From NCBI RefSeq assembly GCF_002095475.1, contig NZ_MLFR01000002.1, positions 124,001-188,000 on the forward strand: a stretch of DNA of 64,000 nucleotides, written 5' to 3'. This DNA is from Pantoea rwandensis. Its GTDB lineage: Bacteria > Pseudomonadota > Gammaproteobacteria > Enterobacterales > Enterobacteriaceae. The notes beneath the pieces were generated by a model. The model saw only the letters and a list, made by a program, of their open reading frames with translations, was not told the origin of the DNA and did not search any database. Of this stretch, positions 45,212-55,593 are shown piece by piece. The first letter of the stretch is position 1; each line of letters begins with the position of its first letter. The translations under genes were made by a program, and so were the position numbers.

Positions 45212-46483
45212 TCAGGGATATAAACCTCGCTCACGGCGTGCTTCCAGAATCCGCTCACATGCTACAGCATATGCAGCCGTTCGCAGCGTCACGCCAAGCT
45301 CGAGTGATTTATTCCACACGGCCAACAGTGCCTGTTCCATAATGCGGTCAAGCCGCTCGTTGATTTCATCCTCACTCCAGAAGAAGCTGGAGAAATCCTG
45401 CACCCATTCAAAATAGCTGACCGTTACGCCACCCGCATTGCAGATCACATCCGGAACCACGGTAATGCCGCGTTCTTTCAAAATGTCATCAGCTGCAGGT
45501 AATGTTGGACCATTCGCCCCTTCCAGCACGAGTTTGCAGACTAGCTTGCGGGCGCGATCTGCTGTGATTTGTCCTTCCAGGGCAGCGGGCACCACAATAT
45601 CGTATCCCTGCTCCCAGAAAGCCTCATGACTGACCGACATGGCACCGCGATAACCGCTAATGCTACCTGTTTGTTGTTGCCATTCTGTCAGCGCAGCAAC
45701 GTCTATGCCGCTGGCGTTGTAAAGTGTCGCGCTGTGGTCCTGCACGGCCACGATCAGCGCACCGGCTTCACTGAAGAGTTCAGCCGCCACACTTCCCACA
45801 TTGCCAAATCCCTGAACGGCGACGCGCGCATTCTCCAGCGGCAGGTTAATACGCTGCGCCATCGCCCTGCCCGTGACAAATACGCCACGGCCCGTTGCTT
45901 TAACGCGCCCAAGCGATCCGCCTAAATGAATCGGCTTGCCGGTGACCACACCGGTGCTGGTTGCGCCAACATTCATCGACCAGGTGTCCATCATCCACGC
46001 CATAACCTGTGGGTTGGTACCGACGTCCGGTGCAGGAATGTCCTGCTGCGGCCCGATGATGCTGCCAATTTCGCTGGTATAACGACGCGTCAGACGTTCC
46101 AGCTCTTTTCTGGACAACTCGCGTGGGTCAACACGCACACCGCCCTTGGCGCCACCAAACGGCAGATTGATTGCCGCGCACTTCACCGTCATCCACGCAG
46201 ACAACGCCATCACTTCTTCCAGTGTCACATCGGGATGAAAGCGAACGCCGCCTTTCCCCGGCCCGCGCGACAGGTTGTGCTGTACGCGGTATCCCTCGAA
46301 ATGCCTGACGCTGCCATCATCCATCTCCAAGGGGATATCAACGATCAGTGCCCGTTTTGGGTGACGTAAGGTATCCGCCCATTTAGACAGATCGCCGAGA
46401 TAAGGCAGGACGCGCTCCACCTGAGCCAGGTACGTTGCCCAGGCTGAATTTTTATCTTCTGAAACATACGAAAGTGCACTCAT
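45212..46483 (-). CDS. Glutamate (Glu/Leu/Phe/Val) dehydrogenase
   Basis: The 423-residue enzyme has the family marks: [13 protein letters not shown], the catalytic block [23 protein letters not shown] with the catalytic aspartate, and the NAD-binding loop [13 protein letters not shown]. It interconverts glutamate and 2-oxoglutarate plus ammonia. The type resembles catabolic NAD-linked enzymes such as RocG rather than E. coli GdhA. It is the last gene of the long minus-strand run and would regenerate 2-oxoglutarate for the aminotransferase encoded upstream. Confidence 0.92.
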   Translation of the reverse strand: MSALSYVSEDKNSAWATYLAQVERVLPYLGDLSKWADTLRHPKRALIVDIPLEMDDGSVRHFEGYRVQHNLSRGPGKGGVRFHPDVTLEEVMALSAWMTVKCAAINLPFGGAKGGVRVDPRELSRKELERLTRRYTSEIGSIIGPQQDIPAPDVGTNPQVMAWMMDTWSMNVGATSTGVVTGKPIHLGGSLGRVKATGRGVFVTGRAMAQRINLPLENARVAVQGFGNVGSVAAELFSEAGALIVAVQDHSATLYNASGIDVAALTEWQQQTGSISGYRGAMSVSHEAFWEQGYDIVVPAALEGQITADRARKLVCKLVLEGANGPTLPAADDILKERGITVVPDVICNAGGVTVSYFEWVQDFSSFFWSEDEINERLDRIMEQALLAVWNKSLELGVTLRTAAYAVACERILEARRERGLYP

Positions 46484-46594
46484 TATGTCCCCTTAACACC
46501 TTCAGGCATCGCGGAATTCAGGACGCACGCAGCCCTCACAGTGATTGTGATATTGATTAGATTGAGAAAACAGGCCGCAGATTTGCGGCCCGGG

Positions 46595-47215
46595 TTAGCG
46601 TGTGCGGCTGGCCTCGATGGTAAAGTCATTGGCGGTCGCAAAACCGCGCAATCCCCCGACAAGCACCGCCATCAGTTGAGTTCCCACCTGCTTTTCCGTC
46701 AGGCCAACGGTATTCAGCAAATCGAAAATTTCTCGCGGATCGAAAAGGATATTCCAGAGAAAAATCGCCTTGTCGCCGATATCTGGCAGATCCATTTCGT
46801 CCATGGATTCACGCAGGGCAGGTCGAAGTGCATCAGCCTGCACCTGCAGATATTCAGCCCCTTCCCACAAACGCTCCAGATATCCTCGGCGGTTACGCAT
46901 CGGAACCATGGCGGCGCCACGTTCACGGACCAGTTTTACCCAGTAGCGACTGACGCTTTCGAGCTTCTCCAGGCCACTGCAACGCTGCCCGATACTGTAG
47001 TCCAGCAGCAGTTGCCCCACTTCCTGACGATAGGCATTCAGCACTTCCTCTACCGACGTAAACTGACGATAGGCAGTCGCAACGGAAACGCCCGCTTCTG
47101 CGGCGATCTCCGTCAGGCTTATCGGGCTTTCTGAACGCTCAAACAGCCGGGCGCCCGCCTGAATGAGGTTTTTACGGTTTCTTTCGGTATCACTGCGCAT
47201 CGGTTTTCCCGTCAT
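46595..47215 (-). CDS. TetR-family transcriptional regulator
   Basis: The N-terminal helix-turn-helix is typical: NLIQAGARLFERSESPISLT, EIAAEAGVSVATAYRQF and SVEEVLNAYR. The remaining 140 residues are the helical ligand-binding domain. It is encoded between the aminotransferase and the glutamate dehydrogenase genes on the same strand, so it probably controls the run it belongs to. A second ATG five codons later is also possible as start. Confidence 0.88.
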   Translation of the reverse strand: MTGKPMRSDTERNRKNLIQAGARLFERSESPISLTEIAAEAGVSVATAYRQFTSVEEVLNAYRQEVGQLLLDYSIGQRCSGLEKLESVSRYWVKLVRERGAAMVPMRNRRGYLERLWEGAEYLQVQADALRPALRESMDEMDLPDIGDKAIFLWNILFDPREIFDLLNTVGLTEKQVGTQLMAVLVGGLRGFATANDFTIEASRTR

Positions 47216-47244
47216 AGTGGGTTTTGCTTCCTGTTACTTATTCA

Positions 47245-48396
47245 TTACTTAAAACTTGCCAGCGCGCGTTTCAGGCGTCGGACACCCTCAGCTATGGCTT
47301 CACTGCCTGCAGCATACGAGAGGCGCAGATGACGTTCACCCGCCGCACCAAATTCGCTACCCGGACGCACCGCAATGCCCTGCTCGCGCAGCAGTGCCAC
47401 CATATCAATCGCCGGGATCGGCAGCGAGTACGATGGGAAGCAATAGAACGCGCCTTCCGGCTCATTCAGCGACAGCTCCGGGATCGCGTACAACCCTTCC
47501 ATCATTAACTGACGACGCTCGCGATAGACATCATACATACGTTTCACATCATCTTTGCACTGCGTGAGCGCAACCAGTGCTGCACGCTGGACCGCACTGT
47601 TCACCGATCCGTTAACGGTATTATGCACACGCGCCGCCGCAGTAATCATCTCAACGGGGCCGGCCAGATAACCAACACGCCAGCCCGTCATCGCATAGCT
47701 TTTGGAGAAGGTCTGGCAAAACAGCGTGCGTCCGGCAAAGGCAGGGACCTGCAGTACCGAAGTAAACGGACGATCGGTAAACACCAGATCGCTGTAGGCC
47801 TCGTCCGCAATCACCAGCGTGTTATGCCGGTTTACCAGCCGCCCCAGCGTTTCAATTTCTTCACGGCTGTGAACAATACCCGTTGGATTGCCCGGATTAC
47901 AGAATACAAATAATTTCGCGCCTTCCAGTGCCTGATCAAGACTATCGAGATCCCAGTGCAGATCGCTACGGCACGGCATGGGCACACAAATCCCCCCCGC
48001 CATGTTAACCAGATCGGCATACAGCGAATAGGTCGGATCGGGGATCACCACGCGATCGCCGGGGTTAACGATGGAGAGGATGGCGGCCGCGAGACCCGCC
48101 GTTCCGCCGTGTGTGACCAGAATTTCACCGGCTTTGACTGGATTGCCGGTTTGTTCTGACACCTCTTCTGCCAGCGCCTGGCAAAGCGCCTTATCACCCA
48201 GCAATGGTGCATAGTGCGTGTAGCCCTGCTGTAACGCTTCCACGGCCGCCTGGACGATACGTGGTGGAGTATCAAAATCAGGCTCGCCCATTGCCAGCGA
48301 AATCATGTCGCTGCTGGAGGCAGGCTGCTGCACGCGCAGTGAGGTACGTTCGACTCGCAGAACAGCTTCCGCTGCTTTAAAAATGTTGGCAGACAT
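47245..48396 (-). CDS. Pyridoxal-phosphate aminotransferase (class I/II)
   Basis: The 383-residue fold-type I enzyme shows MGEPDFDTPPRIV at the start, GGTAGL for phosphate binding, FCNPGNPTG, DEAYSDLVF with the pyridine-N aspartate, and the cofactor lysine in TFSKSYAMTGWR. RLSYAA near the end supplies the substrate-carboxylate arginine. It transfers an amino group between an amino acid and a keto acid. It is 18 bases behind the SDR gene, and the nearby glutamate dehydrogenase suggests 2-oxoglutarate/glutamate as partner. Confidence 0.9.
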   Translation of the reverse strand: MSANIFKAAEAVLRVERTSLRVQQPASSSDMISLAMGEPDFDTPPRIVQAAVEALQQGYTHYAPLLGDKALCQALAEEVSEQTGNPVKAGEILVTHGGTAGLAAAILSIVNPGDRVVIPDPTYSLYADLVNMAGGICVPMPCRSDLHWDLDSLDQALEGAKLFVFCNPGNPTGIVHSREEIETLGRLVNRHNTLVIADEAYSDLVFTDRPFTSVLQVPAFAGRTLFCQTFSKSYAMTGWRVGYLAGPVEMITAAARVHNTVNGSVNSAVQRAALVALTQCKDDVKRMYDVYRERRQLMMEGLYAIPELSLNEPEGAFYCFPSYSLPIPAIDMVALLREQGIAVRPGSEFGAAGERHLRLSYAAGSEAIAEGVRRLKRALASFK

Positions 48397-48414
48397 AGTT
48401 CACCTTCTCCGGGT

Positions 48415-49224
48415 TCAGAGTTTTTGTTCGCGTTCGGCCTGGCATTCTGCCGGGGCATTTTTCCAGCGACTAATTTCCAGGTCACCAGAGACATCGCGCA
48501 GGAAAGTCGGCGCGACGATCAGTTCTTCAATGACCGTGCGCGGCGGCAGGCTGGCGCAGAGCAAAATCGCCTCAGCAACATCTTCCGGTTGCACCATATG
48601 GTCACGAATACTCTGTTGAGGCGGGTTAGCGCGGTTATCCATAATCGGGGTATTCACTTCGCCCGGCAGGATGCAGGTTGAACGGATCCCGTCGTTACGG
48701 AAGGTGTTGTGCAGATAGGTCATAAAGTTGCGCACCGCCGCTTTCGCCGCACCGTAGGCCGCGCCACCCAGCAGATTCGGACGCAGTGCTGCGAGCGAAG
48801 AAACCGTGATAATAGTGCCGTTCTTACGCGCCAGCATCGTTGGCAGCAGTGCCTGCGTCAGCAGGAACACCGCCTTCATGTTGACCTCCTGCACTTGGTC
48901 CCACTCAGCTTCGTCAATCCAGCGCGCATTCAGCGTTTTACTGGCGCTGCCTGCATTGTTAACCAGCACGTCAACCTCACCCAGTTCCGCAAGGGTCCAT
49001 TGCACCAGCGCATTAACCTCTGACTTGCTGCCGATGTCAGCCGCGTAAGCCCAGGCTTCACCCCCGGCGGCACGTATTGAGGAAACGACATCATCAAGTA
49101 CAGCTTTACGGCGTCCCACCAGCACCACGCGCGCGCCACGTTGCGCGAATCCTGAGGCGGCAGCCTGACCAATACCGCTTCCTGCGCCAGTGACAATCAC
49201 CACTTTTCCCGTTAACTGATCCAT
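48415..49224 (-). CDS. Short-chain dehydrogenase/reductase
   Basis: The 269-residue classical SDR has the cofactor loop TGAGSGIG, VNNAG, the catalytic serine in VSSLAAL and the active pair in YGAAKAA. It oxidises or reduces a hydroxy or keto group with NAD(P). It starts three bases after the hydantoinase B stop and should act on an intermediate of the same pathway. Confidence 0.9.
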   Translation of the reverse strand: MDQLTGKVVIVTGAGSGIGQAAASGFAQRGARVVLVGRRKAVLDDVVSSIRAAGGEAWAYAADIGSKSEVNALVQWTLAELGEVDVLVNNAGSASKTLNARWIDEAEWDQVQEVNMKAVFLLTQALLPTMLARKNGTIITVSSLAALRPNLLGGAAYGAAKAAVRNFMTYLHNTFRNDGIRSTCILPGEVNTPIMDNRANPPQQSIRDHMVQPEDVAEAILLCASLPPRTVIEELIVAPTFLRDVSGDLEISRWKNAPAECQAEREQKL

Positions 49225-49227
49225 GAC

Positions 49228-50910
49228 TTATCCTCGTTTAAGTTGTGCAACGTCCACGCCGTAATCACACAGCGCACCGGCTTCGGTGATGTAACCTTCC
49301 TGCAGATCCCATAAAATCGCCTGCTTATCACGCTCGGCTACGGGCATTTTTCCGCCACCGCCTGGCATCTGAATGGTGACTTCATCGCCGGGAAGAACAT
49401 CATGGCGCCCTACCGGTTTCGCCAGCGATTCACCGTTAATCGCCACGAAGTTCGGTGCACCCGGTGCGGCACCCAGCACGCCCTCTGCCGCGTGTTTCTG
49501 TCGTGAATAAAACATGCTGTGCGAAAGCGGATATTTGCTGGTATTTCGGATCACCATGCGCTGCGCGACACCGCCGCGATAGCGACCGGCACCGCCGGAA
49601 TCCGGCACGATCGCCTTTTGCAGGAACAGCAACGGCGTGGCAGATTCAATCAGCTCGACTGGCGTGGAAGACATGTTGCCCGGGAAGCCGGTCACAATAC
49701 CGTCGGCTGATGGACGCGCGCCTGTGCCACCGTTGACGCACAGGCTTTCAACAAACCTGCGGCCATCATCAAACTGTCCGGCGAACACGTCACAGGTGAC
49801 CGGCGCACTGCCAGAGTGCCCCATTACCCGGTCCGGCATGATTTCCGACAGCGCTGTGAAGATGGCGGCGTGTGCCATATGTCCAACGCGGTTGCGCATC
49901 TCAACCGCGCAAGGAGGGCGCGCATTGGCTATTGAACCCTCTGGCGCCGTCACACGAATGGACTTGAAGCAGCCTTCGTTATTCGGCAGATGCGGTTCCA
50001 GCAGACATTTCAGCGGATAAACGCTGTAAGCGTAGGTAAAGGACATCGGGCAGTTGCTGCCAAACAGTGACTCCGCAGACGAACCGGCGTAGTCAATGGT
50101 GATGTTGCTGCCATCCACAATCACCGCCACGTTGAGATGGATATCACCTTCATAGTCACCAATATCCACCGCAGCTTCATAGCGACCATCCGGTACCGCT
50201 TCAATCGCTTTGCGCATCGCCGCTTCGGTCAGTGAGTGGATCTTTTCCGCCAGCGGCGTTACGGACTCCAGCTTCAGGTCATCCATCAGGCCGAGCAGCC
50301 CGTTGGCGCCTATCTGATTGGCAGCCAGCATGGCATGCAGATCTCCTTCAACCTGATCGGGTGAGCGAACGTTGGCGAGGAACAGATCCAGCAACTGCTG
50401 GTTCACCTTGCCCTCAATCATTAATTTGCTGGGCGGGATGAGGAACCCTTCTTCATACATATCGCGTGAAGAGCCCATGTTCAGCGAGCCGCCGATATCT
50501 GACATGTGCGCAGCGGCACCGGTAAAGGCTACCAGCTTGCCATCGCGGAATACGGGGGTCACCACGGTCACGTCATTCAGGTGACCCGTACCGAGCCACG
50601 GATCGTTGGTGATCAGACTGTCACCCGGCTTGAGCGTCTCTGCCGGAAACTTAGCCAGCAAATGGCGCACCGTTGCGGGCAGTGTGCCGATGAAGACAGG
50701 CACGCTGGTTTTGGGTTGCGCCAGCGAACTGCCGCTGGCATCCATCAGCAGGCAGGAGTAATCCCCCACCTCGCGGATAATGCTGGAGAACGCCATGTTG
50801 ACCAGCGTCGCGGCAGCTTCTTCAGAAATACTCACCAGACGATCCCAGGTTATGCGTAGGCTAATCGGATCGTCGAGGAAACGCAGATTCTCAGGGGTTG
50901 CTATCGCCAT
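49228..50910 (-). CDS. Hydantoinase B/oxoprolinase family subunit
   Basis: The 560-residue protein shows the HyuB pattern: SSIIREVGDYSCLLMDASG, DSLITNDPWLGTGHLNDVTV, FTGAAAHMSDIGG and the C-terminal glycine-rich MPGGGGKM. With HyuA it forms the ATP-dependent amidohydrolase or carboxylase complexes that open hydantoins or 5-oxoproline, or carboxylate ketones. Its start overlaps the HyuA stop by one base, so the subunits are made together. Confidence 0.92.
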   Translation of the reverse strand: MAIATPENLRFLDDPISLRITWDRLVSISEEAAATLVNMAFSSIIREVGDYSCLLMDASGSSLAQPKTSVPVFIGTLPATVRHLLAKFPAETLKPGDSLITNDPWLGTGHLNDVTVVTPVFRDGKLVAFTGAAAHMSDIGGSLNMGSSRDMYEEGFLIPPSKLMIEGKVNQQLLDLFLANVRSPDQVEGDLHAMLAANQIGANGLLGLMDDLKLESVTPLAEKIHSLTEAAMRKAIEAVPDGRYEAAVDIGDYEGDIHLNVAVIVDGSNITIDYAGSSAESLFGSNCPMSFTYAYSVYPLKCLLEPHLPNNEGCFKSIRVTAPEGSIANARPPCAVEMRNRVGHMAHAAIFTALSEIMPDRVMGHSGSAPVTCDVFAGQFDDGRRFVESLCVNGGTGARPSADGIVTGFPGNMSSTPVELIESATPLLFLQKAIVPDSGGAGRYRGGVAQRMVIRNTSKYPLSHSMFYSRQKHAAEGVLGAAPGAPNFVAINGESLAKPVGRHDVLPGDEVTIQMPGGGGKMPVAERDKQAILWDLQEGYITEAGALCDYGVDVAQLKRG

Positions 50911-52997
50911 CAGTTCAGCTCCATCAAAATATTGCCTTGCTCATCCAGCTGCGCTGATGCGCCCGGACCGACATAAATCGCGCACTCTTTTTCCTGCAAC
51001 AGCGCCGGGCCGTGCACAGATTCACCGGTAACCAGCAAGCTGCGAGGGATCACGCGGCACGGGCTGTAACCCTGCTCACGCCCGAGGTAAACCTGCAGAT
51101 TCTTCTCGCGAGCATCAGGCTCGACATGACGGATTTGATCGCTGGTATTCAGGTTTGGCGGCGTGGTCTGCACGCGTCCGCGCCAGTTCACGACTTCAAC
51201 GCCCTGCCCAGGCAATGTGCGGCCGAAGCGGGCCAGGTGCGCGGCCTCAAAGGTATCCACCAGCGCCTGAACATCGCCCTCCGCGAGGAAAGATTCTGGC
51301 AGTGTCACCGTTAACTCTGAGCCCTGCCCGATATAGCGCACCCCTGCCAGCATTTGCTGAATAGCCGTTTTAGGATCGGCATTGGCGGCAGCCAGTGTGG
51401 TCATCGCCTCATCAAAACCTTCAGAGAAGACGGCACTGACGCGCTTAACATCTACACCAGGAAGCAGCCGACAGCGATCGGCACGCACAAAGTCAGCGCT
51501 CGGCGGAGCAGTCAGCAGACCGAACGCGGAGTAAACGCCCGCCCCGTTGGGGAAATAAACGCGTTTCACATCGAGTTGTTTGGCCAGCGACCAGGCATGG
51601 CTTGGACCTGCACCGCCGAAGGCCAGCATGGTCATCTGCGACGGGCTAACGTTTTTCTCAACAGAATGGGTGCGCAGCGCTTCTGACATCTTGCTGTTCG
51701 CCACTTCGTGAATGCCCCAGGCCGCGTCTTCGATGCTCAGGCCCAGCGGTTCAGCCACACGACGTACTGCTGCGCGGGCTGCCTCAACATCGAGGCGCAT
51801 ACGTCCGCCAAGGAAGGCATCCGGGTCCAGTAATCCCAGCACCAGGTTGGCATCGGTCACGGTGGGTTGTTCGCCACCGCGAGCATAGCAGGCCGGTCCC
51901 GGCCAGGCGCTGGCGCTCTCCGGACCAATCTCCAGCAGGCCGAGTGAATCGACGCGCGCGATACTGCCGCCGCCCGCCCCGATTTCGATCATATCCACCA
52001 CCGGCAGCTTGACCGGCAGACCGCTGCCTTTCAGCAACCGGTCCGCACGCCCCACTTCGTAATCGGTAGTGATAGACGGCTCCCCGTTACGCACCACACA
52101 AGCCTTAGCCGTAGTGCCGCCCATATCAAAAGCCAGCACCTGATGTTCCGCGTTTTTACGTGCAAAGGCCGCTGTCGCGACGATACCGCCCGCTGGACCC
52201 GATTCGATGATACGGGTGGGATAATCAGCTGCCACCTGCGGCGCCATCAGCCCGCCATTGGACCCCATCACCAGCCAGTCACAGGTAAAGCCACCCTCAC
52301 GCAGCTTGTCTTCCAGTCGTGCCATATAGCGGCGCGCTTTAGGCTGTACAAAGGCGTTCATCGCCGTCAGCACACCGCGATCATACTCACGGATTTCGCG
52401 TGAAACTTTATGCGATACCGAGATCGACACGCCCGGCAGTTCGCTGCTCAGGATGGTTTCAACCTGGTTTTCATGTTCAGGCCAGGCGTAAGCGTGCATA
52501 CACAACACCGCGACCGCTTCGTAGCCTTTTTCGCGCAGTTCAGCGGCCAGACGAACCACCTCACTCTCATCCAGAGGGGTGATCACTTCGCCCCGCGCCG
52601 TGACACGCTCAGTGATTTCATAAGCCTGTGAGCGTGGCAGCAGAAGCTGCGCGGGCGCACCGTTCAGATCATAGATGTCATAGCGGTACTCACGGCCCAG
52701 CACCAGCACATCACGAAAGCCGCGCGTGACAACGAAAGCTGTTTTCGCCCCACGACGCTCCAGCAAGGCGTTGATCGCGAGCGTAGTGCCGTGCGTGATG
52801 GTATGGATATCACCCGCTTTCAGCCCTGCCATTTCAACTAGCTGCGTCAGACCTGTATAAGCCCCTTCTGAAGGGTCTTCGGGCGTGGTGAGCGTTTTAT
52901 GGCGAATGGCCTCACCCGTCATATCATTCAACAACACCAGATCGGTAAAGGTGCCACCAATATCAAACCCTATCCGCCAGGGTGATGCGTTTTTCAT
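50910..52997 (-). CDS. Hydantoinase A/oxoprolinase family subunit (ATP-binding)
   Basis: The 695-residue protein starts with the actin-like nucleotide loop GFDIGGTFTDLVLLND. It continues with HGTTLAINALLERRGAKTAF, ESGPAGGIV, FDMGGTTAKACVVRNG and the metal-site region MIEIGAGGGSIARVD. It phosphorylates or activates the substrate with ATP for its partner subunit. The single-polypeptide oxoprolinases of eukaryotes are fusions of A and B. Here they are separate, as in bacterial N-methylhydantoinase and acetophenone carboxylase systems. The substrate is not readable from sequence. Confidence 0.92.
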   Translation of the reverse strand: MKNASPWRIGFDIGGTFTDLVLLNDMTGEAIRHKTLTTPEDPSEGAYTGLTQLVEMAGLKAGDIHTITHGTTLAINALLERRGAKTAFVVTRGFRDVLVLGREYRYDIYDLNGAPAQLLLPRSQAYEITERVTARGEVITPLDESEVVRLAAELREKGYEAVAVLCMHAYAWPEHENQVETILSSELPGVSISVSHKVSREIREYDRGVLTAMNAFVQPKARRYMARLEDKLREGGFTCDWLVMGSNGGLMAPQVAADYPTRIIESGPAGGIVATAAFARKNAEHQVLAFDMGGTTAKACVVRNGEPSITTDYEVGRADRLLKGSGLPVKLPVVDMIEIGAGGGSIARVDSLGLLEIGPESASAWPGPACYARGGEQPTVTDANLVLGLLDPDAFLGGRMRLDVEAARAAVRRVAEPLGLSIEDAAWGIHEVANSKMSEALRTHSVEKNVSPSQMTMLAFGGAGPSHAWSLAKQLDVKRVYFPNGAGVYSAFGLLTAPPSADFVRADRCRLLPGVDVKRVSAVFSEGFDEAMTTLAAANADPKTAIQQMLAGVRYIGQGSELTVTLPESFLAEGDVQALVDTFEAAHLARFGRTLPGQGVEVVNWRGRVQTTPPNLNTSDQIRHVEPDAREKNLQVYLGREQGYSPCRVIPRSLLVTGESVHGPALLQEKECAIYVGPGASAQLDEQGNILMELN

Positions 52998-53036
52998 AAT
53001 GACCTCGAAATCCAGAGAGTTTGCTGTTCCGCCGGG

Positions 53037-54377
53037 TTACTCGTCAGCCAGTGGCTTGCCTGCGGTTTCTTTCATATAAATGGCGCTAATCAGTGTGAGA
53101 GCCGCGGTGAAAATCACCATATAACTGGGAATGCTGGCAATGCCGGTCAGGCCAATCAGCCAGGTCATCAGCAGCGGCGCGGAGCCACCAAAGATGACCG
53201 TTGAGAGATTGAAACCAATGCTGTAGGCGCTGTAGCGCACGTTGGTCGGGAACATTTCTGCCAGCGCGGCCTGGATCACCGCCGCATGCCCCGCAAAAGC
53301 AAAGGCGAGCAGAATGGCAGCCATACAGGCCAGCGGGAACATGCCCAGCGTCAGCAGCCAGAAACAGGGCCATGCCAGAACGCCCATAGCAATCGCAGAG
53401 GCAATCAGCAGCGGTTTACGACCCAGCCGGTCGGAAAGCCAGGCCATCAGTGGGATCGCGCCGACAATGGTCAGCAGTCCGCAGGCTGTCACCATCAGGC
53501 TCTGAATCTGCTGAAAGTGCATCACCTTATTGAGATAGGTCGGCATGTATACGAACAGGATGTAGTAGCCCGGACCATTCACCGCGGGCAGTGTAATCGC
53601 CAGGCCAATTGCCTTCAGGTGGCGTTTCGAAGAGAGCACTTCACGAATCGGATTGCGAACTACGCGTTTGCTGGCCTTCACCATTTGAAAGTGCGGCGTG
53701 TCTTCAATACGGGTACGGATGTAGACACCAATCAGCGCCATGGGGATCGCCAGCAGGAATGGCACACGCCACATCCAGCTGTTCATGGCATCAATGCCAA
53801 AGATGTTGATTAATCCACTGATCAACAGGCTGCCGAACAGCAGCGCGATGAATGAACCCATCACTAACGGCGACATCACCACCGCGCGGCGGTGATCCTC
53901 CGCATATTCCGCCACAAAGGATCCTGCGCCAGAGACTTCACCGCCTGCCGAAAAGCCCTGCACAATGCGTAACAGGATCAGCATCGCGGGGGCGGCCCAG
54001 CCAATACTGGCATAACTTGGCAGCATGCCAATCGCGGCCGTTGCCAGTGAAATCAGTAACAGCAGGATGGCGAGCAGTTTCTGACGACCGATTTTGTCGC
54101 CCAGATAGCCGCAGATGACGCCGCCAAAAGGGCGTACAAAGAAGCTGACGGTAAAGCCGACATAGGTGAGCATCAGTCCGGCGTCCGTGGTGTTCATGTC
54201 GCTCGCCGAAAATACCAGCACCAGCGAGCTCACCAGCAGACCGTAAATACCATAGTCATACCATTCAACAAACGAACCCACGCCACCGGCTATAGATGCA
54301 CGTCTGACAACATTATTTCTGGTCGATCCTTCCTTCGGCAATGCGTAATCCATAGCTGCAACATGTGATTTCGTCAT
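53037..54377 (-). CDS. MFS transporter, metabolite:H+ symporter (MHS) type
   Basis: The 446-residue protein has the MHS start GGVGSFVEWYDYGIYGLL, RPFGGVICGYLGDKIGRQK, RIVQGFSAGGEVSGAG and a second-half loop LSDRLGRKPLL. Twelve hydrophobic segments are seen. Relatives such as KgtP, ShiA and ProP import organic acids, dicarboxylates or betaines with protons. Placed between the RraA-like and hydantoinase genes, it probably imports the substrate of this pathway. Confidence 0.9.
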   Translation of the reverse strand: MTKSHVAAMDYALPKEGSTRNNVVRRASIAGGVGSFVEWYDYGIYGLLVSSLVLVFSASDMNTTDAGLMLTYVGFTVSFFVRPFGGVICGYLGDKIGRQKLLAILLLLISLATAAIGMLPSYASIGWAAPAMLILLRIVQGFSAGGEVSGAGSFVAEYAEDHRRAVVMSPLVMGSFIALLFGSLLISGLINIFGIDAMNSWMWRVPFLLAIPMALIGVYIRTRIEDTPHFQMVKASKRVVRNPIREVLSSKRHLKAIGLAITLPAVNGPGYYILFVYMPTYLNKVMHFQQIQSLMVTACGLLTIVGAIPLMAWLSDRLGRKPLLIASAIAMGVLAWPCFWLLTLGMFPLACMAAILLAFAFAGHAAVIQAALAEMFPTNVRYSAYSIGFNLSTVIFGGSAPLLMTWLIGLTGIASIPSYMVIFTAALTLISAIYMKETAGKPLADE

Positions 54378-54441
54378 GGTTTTGCCCTGAAAATGAGTGT
54401 GATAGTTACCTGTTATAAAGGACTGGGAAACGCCTCAGGCC

Positions 54442-55074
54442 TTACTGGTATTGACGGTTCACTTCTGCGGTCATTTCCGCCTCACGACGCGCGACTTCAC
54501 GCACTTCTGCCAGCACGGCTTCTGCACGCCAGAAAGGAATGATGATGATGCCGTCCTGATCGCCGACCACAATATCGCCTGCAGCACAGACCACACCGCC
54601 AATCGCCACAGGTTCTCCAATCACGCCCGGTCCATTTTTGAACGGGCCCGCAGGTGAAACACCACGGCTAAAGGTGGGCAGGCCGGTAGACTCAATCACT
54701 TTACGGTCGCGGACAGCGCCATCGATCACCTGTGCGACAGCACCGGCGTGCTGGAAGCGCTGCGTGAGTTGCTCACCGATCAGCGCGCGGTCAATGTGCC
54801 CCTGACCGTTCACCATCACCACATCGCCCGGCTGGATATGATCCAGTGCGCGGATCACCGCAGCGTTGTCGCCAGGCGTCACCAACACAGGGAAAGCAAA
54901 TCCAACAAAATCGGTTTGTGTAGTGACCGGAACAATACCGGCGTCACACATATTCAACCGCTCCATGGCATCGCCAATATTCGCGACAGGAAATTCAGCA
55001 AAATCAGAGAGCCATTTTTTATCTGGACGCGTCCAGGTTGGGTTAATACGAACATACGCGGTTTCAAGTGCCAT
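54442..55074 (-). CDS. RraA-like protein (HMG/CHA aldolase or oxaloacetate decarboxylase family)
   Basis: The 210-residue protein has the family's substrate and metal block VIDGAVRDRKVIESTGLPTF and the tail AAGDIVVGDQDGIIIIP. Enzymatic members split 4-hydroxy-4-methyl-2-oxoglutarate or 4-carboxy-4-hydroxy-2-oxoadipate, or decarboxylate oxaloacetate. E. coli RraA instead inhibits RNase E. The catabolic context favours an aldolase or decarboxylase. It is the first gene of the run, 64 bases before the MFS transporter gene. Confidence 0.87.
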   Translation of the reverse strand: MALETAYVRINPTWTRPDKKWLSDFAEFPVANIGDAMERLNMCDAGIVPVTTQTDFVGFAFPVLVTPGDNAAVIRALDHIQPGDVVMVNGQGHIDRALIGEQLTQRFQHAGAVAQVIDGAVRDRKVIESTGLPTFSRGVSPAGPFKNGPGVIGEPVAIGGVVCAAGDIVVGDQDGIIIIPFWRAEAVLAEVREVARREAEMTAEVNRQYQ

Positions 55075-55593
55075 GAAGTTACCTTAAAGTGAAAAATGAT
55101 TATCAAGTGAGAATTTTTTATCACTTTAGAAATCATTCAGGCAACCTGATTTTTACGGAAAGGAGGACTTCAATCACACTTCTTAACAGTAAGTATAGGA
55201 ATGATTAGTAATGGAGCTTACGTAACAAAATGATTAATAACGCTTTTTAATTAATTTAAATTAAAATACTTTTCCCGTTGGATTGCGTTTAGCTGTCCAT
55301 ACGGTTTTCTTATTTATAAATTTGATGGGTCGCACAAATGAGGTGCAAAGAATGCATTTAGTTGGGATTAAAATCACAATATAAGTGCAATTAGTCTGTA
55401 TGCCCTTGACAGAGTTTCCATCGGCGCTATTTCAGGATGAATTGATGCACCATGAATGCACAAAAGAATATTTGCAGATGTGATGACGGCATATCGCCAC
55501 ACTAAGCGATAGAGGAAAAATATTTAGCACCGACCTGCTCATCAGGCACAGCACTAGCCCAGGACCGGATGCCCTTAGGCAGTTGTTTCAGGG
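55075..55593. other. 519-base regulatory region, no gene
   Basis: AT-rich leader of the long minus-strand run. It contains the inverted repeat listed separately close to the RraA-like gene. Nothing else could be assigned. Confidence 0.4.
55105..55126. promoter_or_regulatory. Inverted repeat AAGTGA-N10-TCACTT, candidate operator
   Basis: Perfect 6-base arms lie 31 bases before the RraA-like start, and a further direct copy AAGTGA occurs at 55087-55092. The position suits a repressor of the run, for example the TetR protein encoded in it. Confidence 0.4.

Noticed and set aside
46541..47134. Plus-strand frame of 197 codons
   Set aside because: Shadow of the TetR gene on the other strand.
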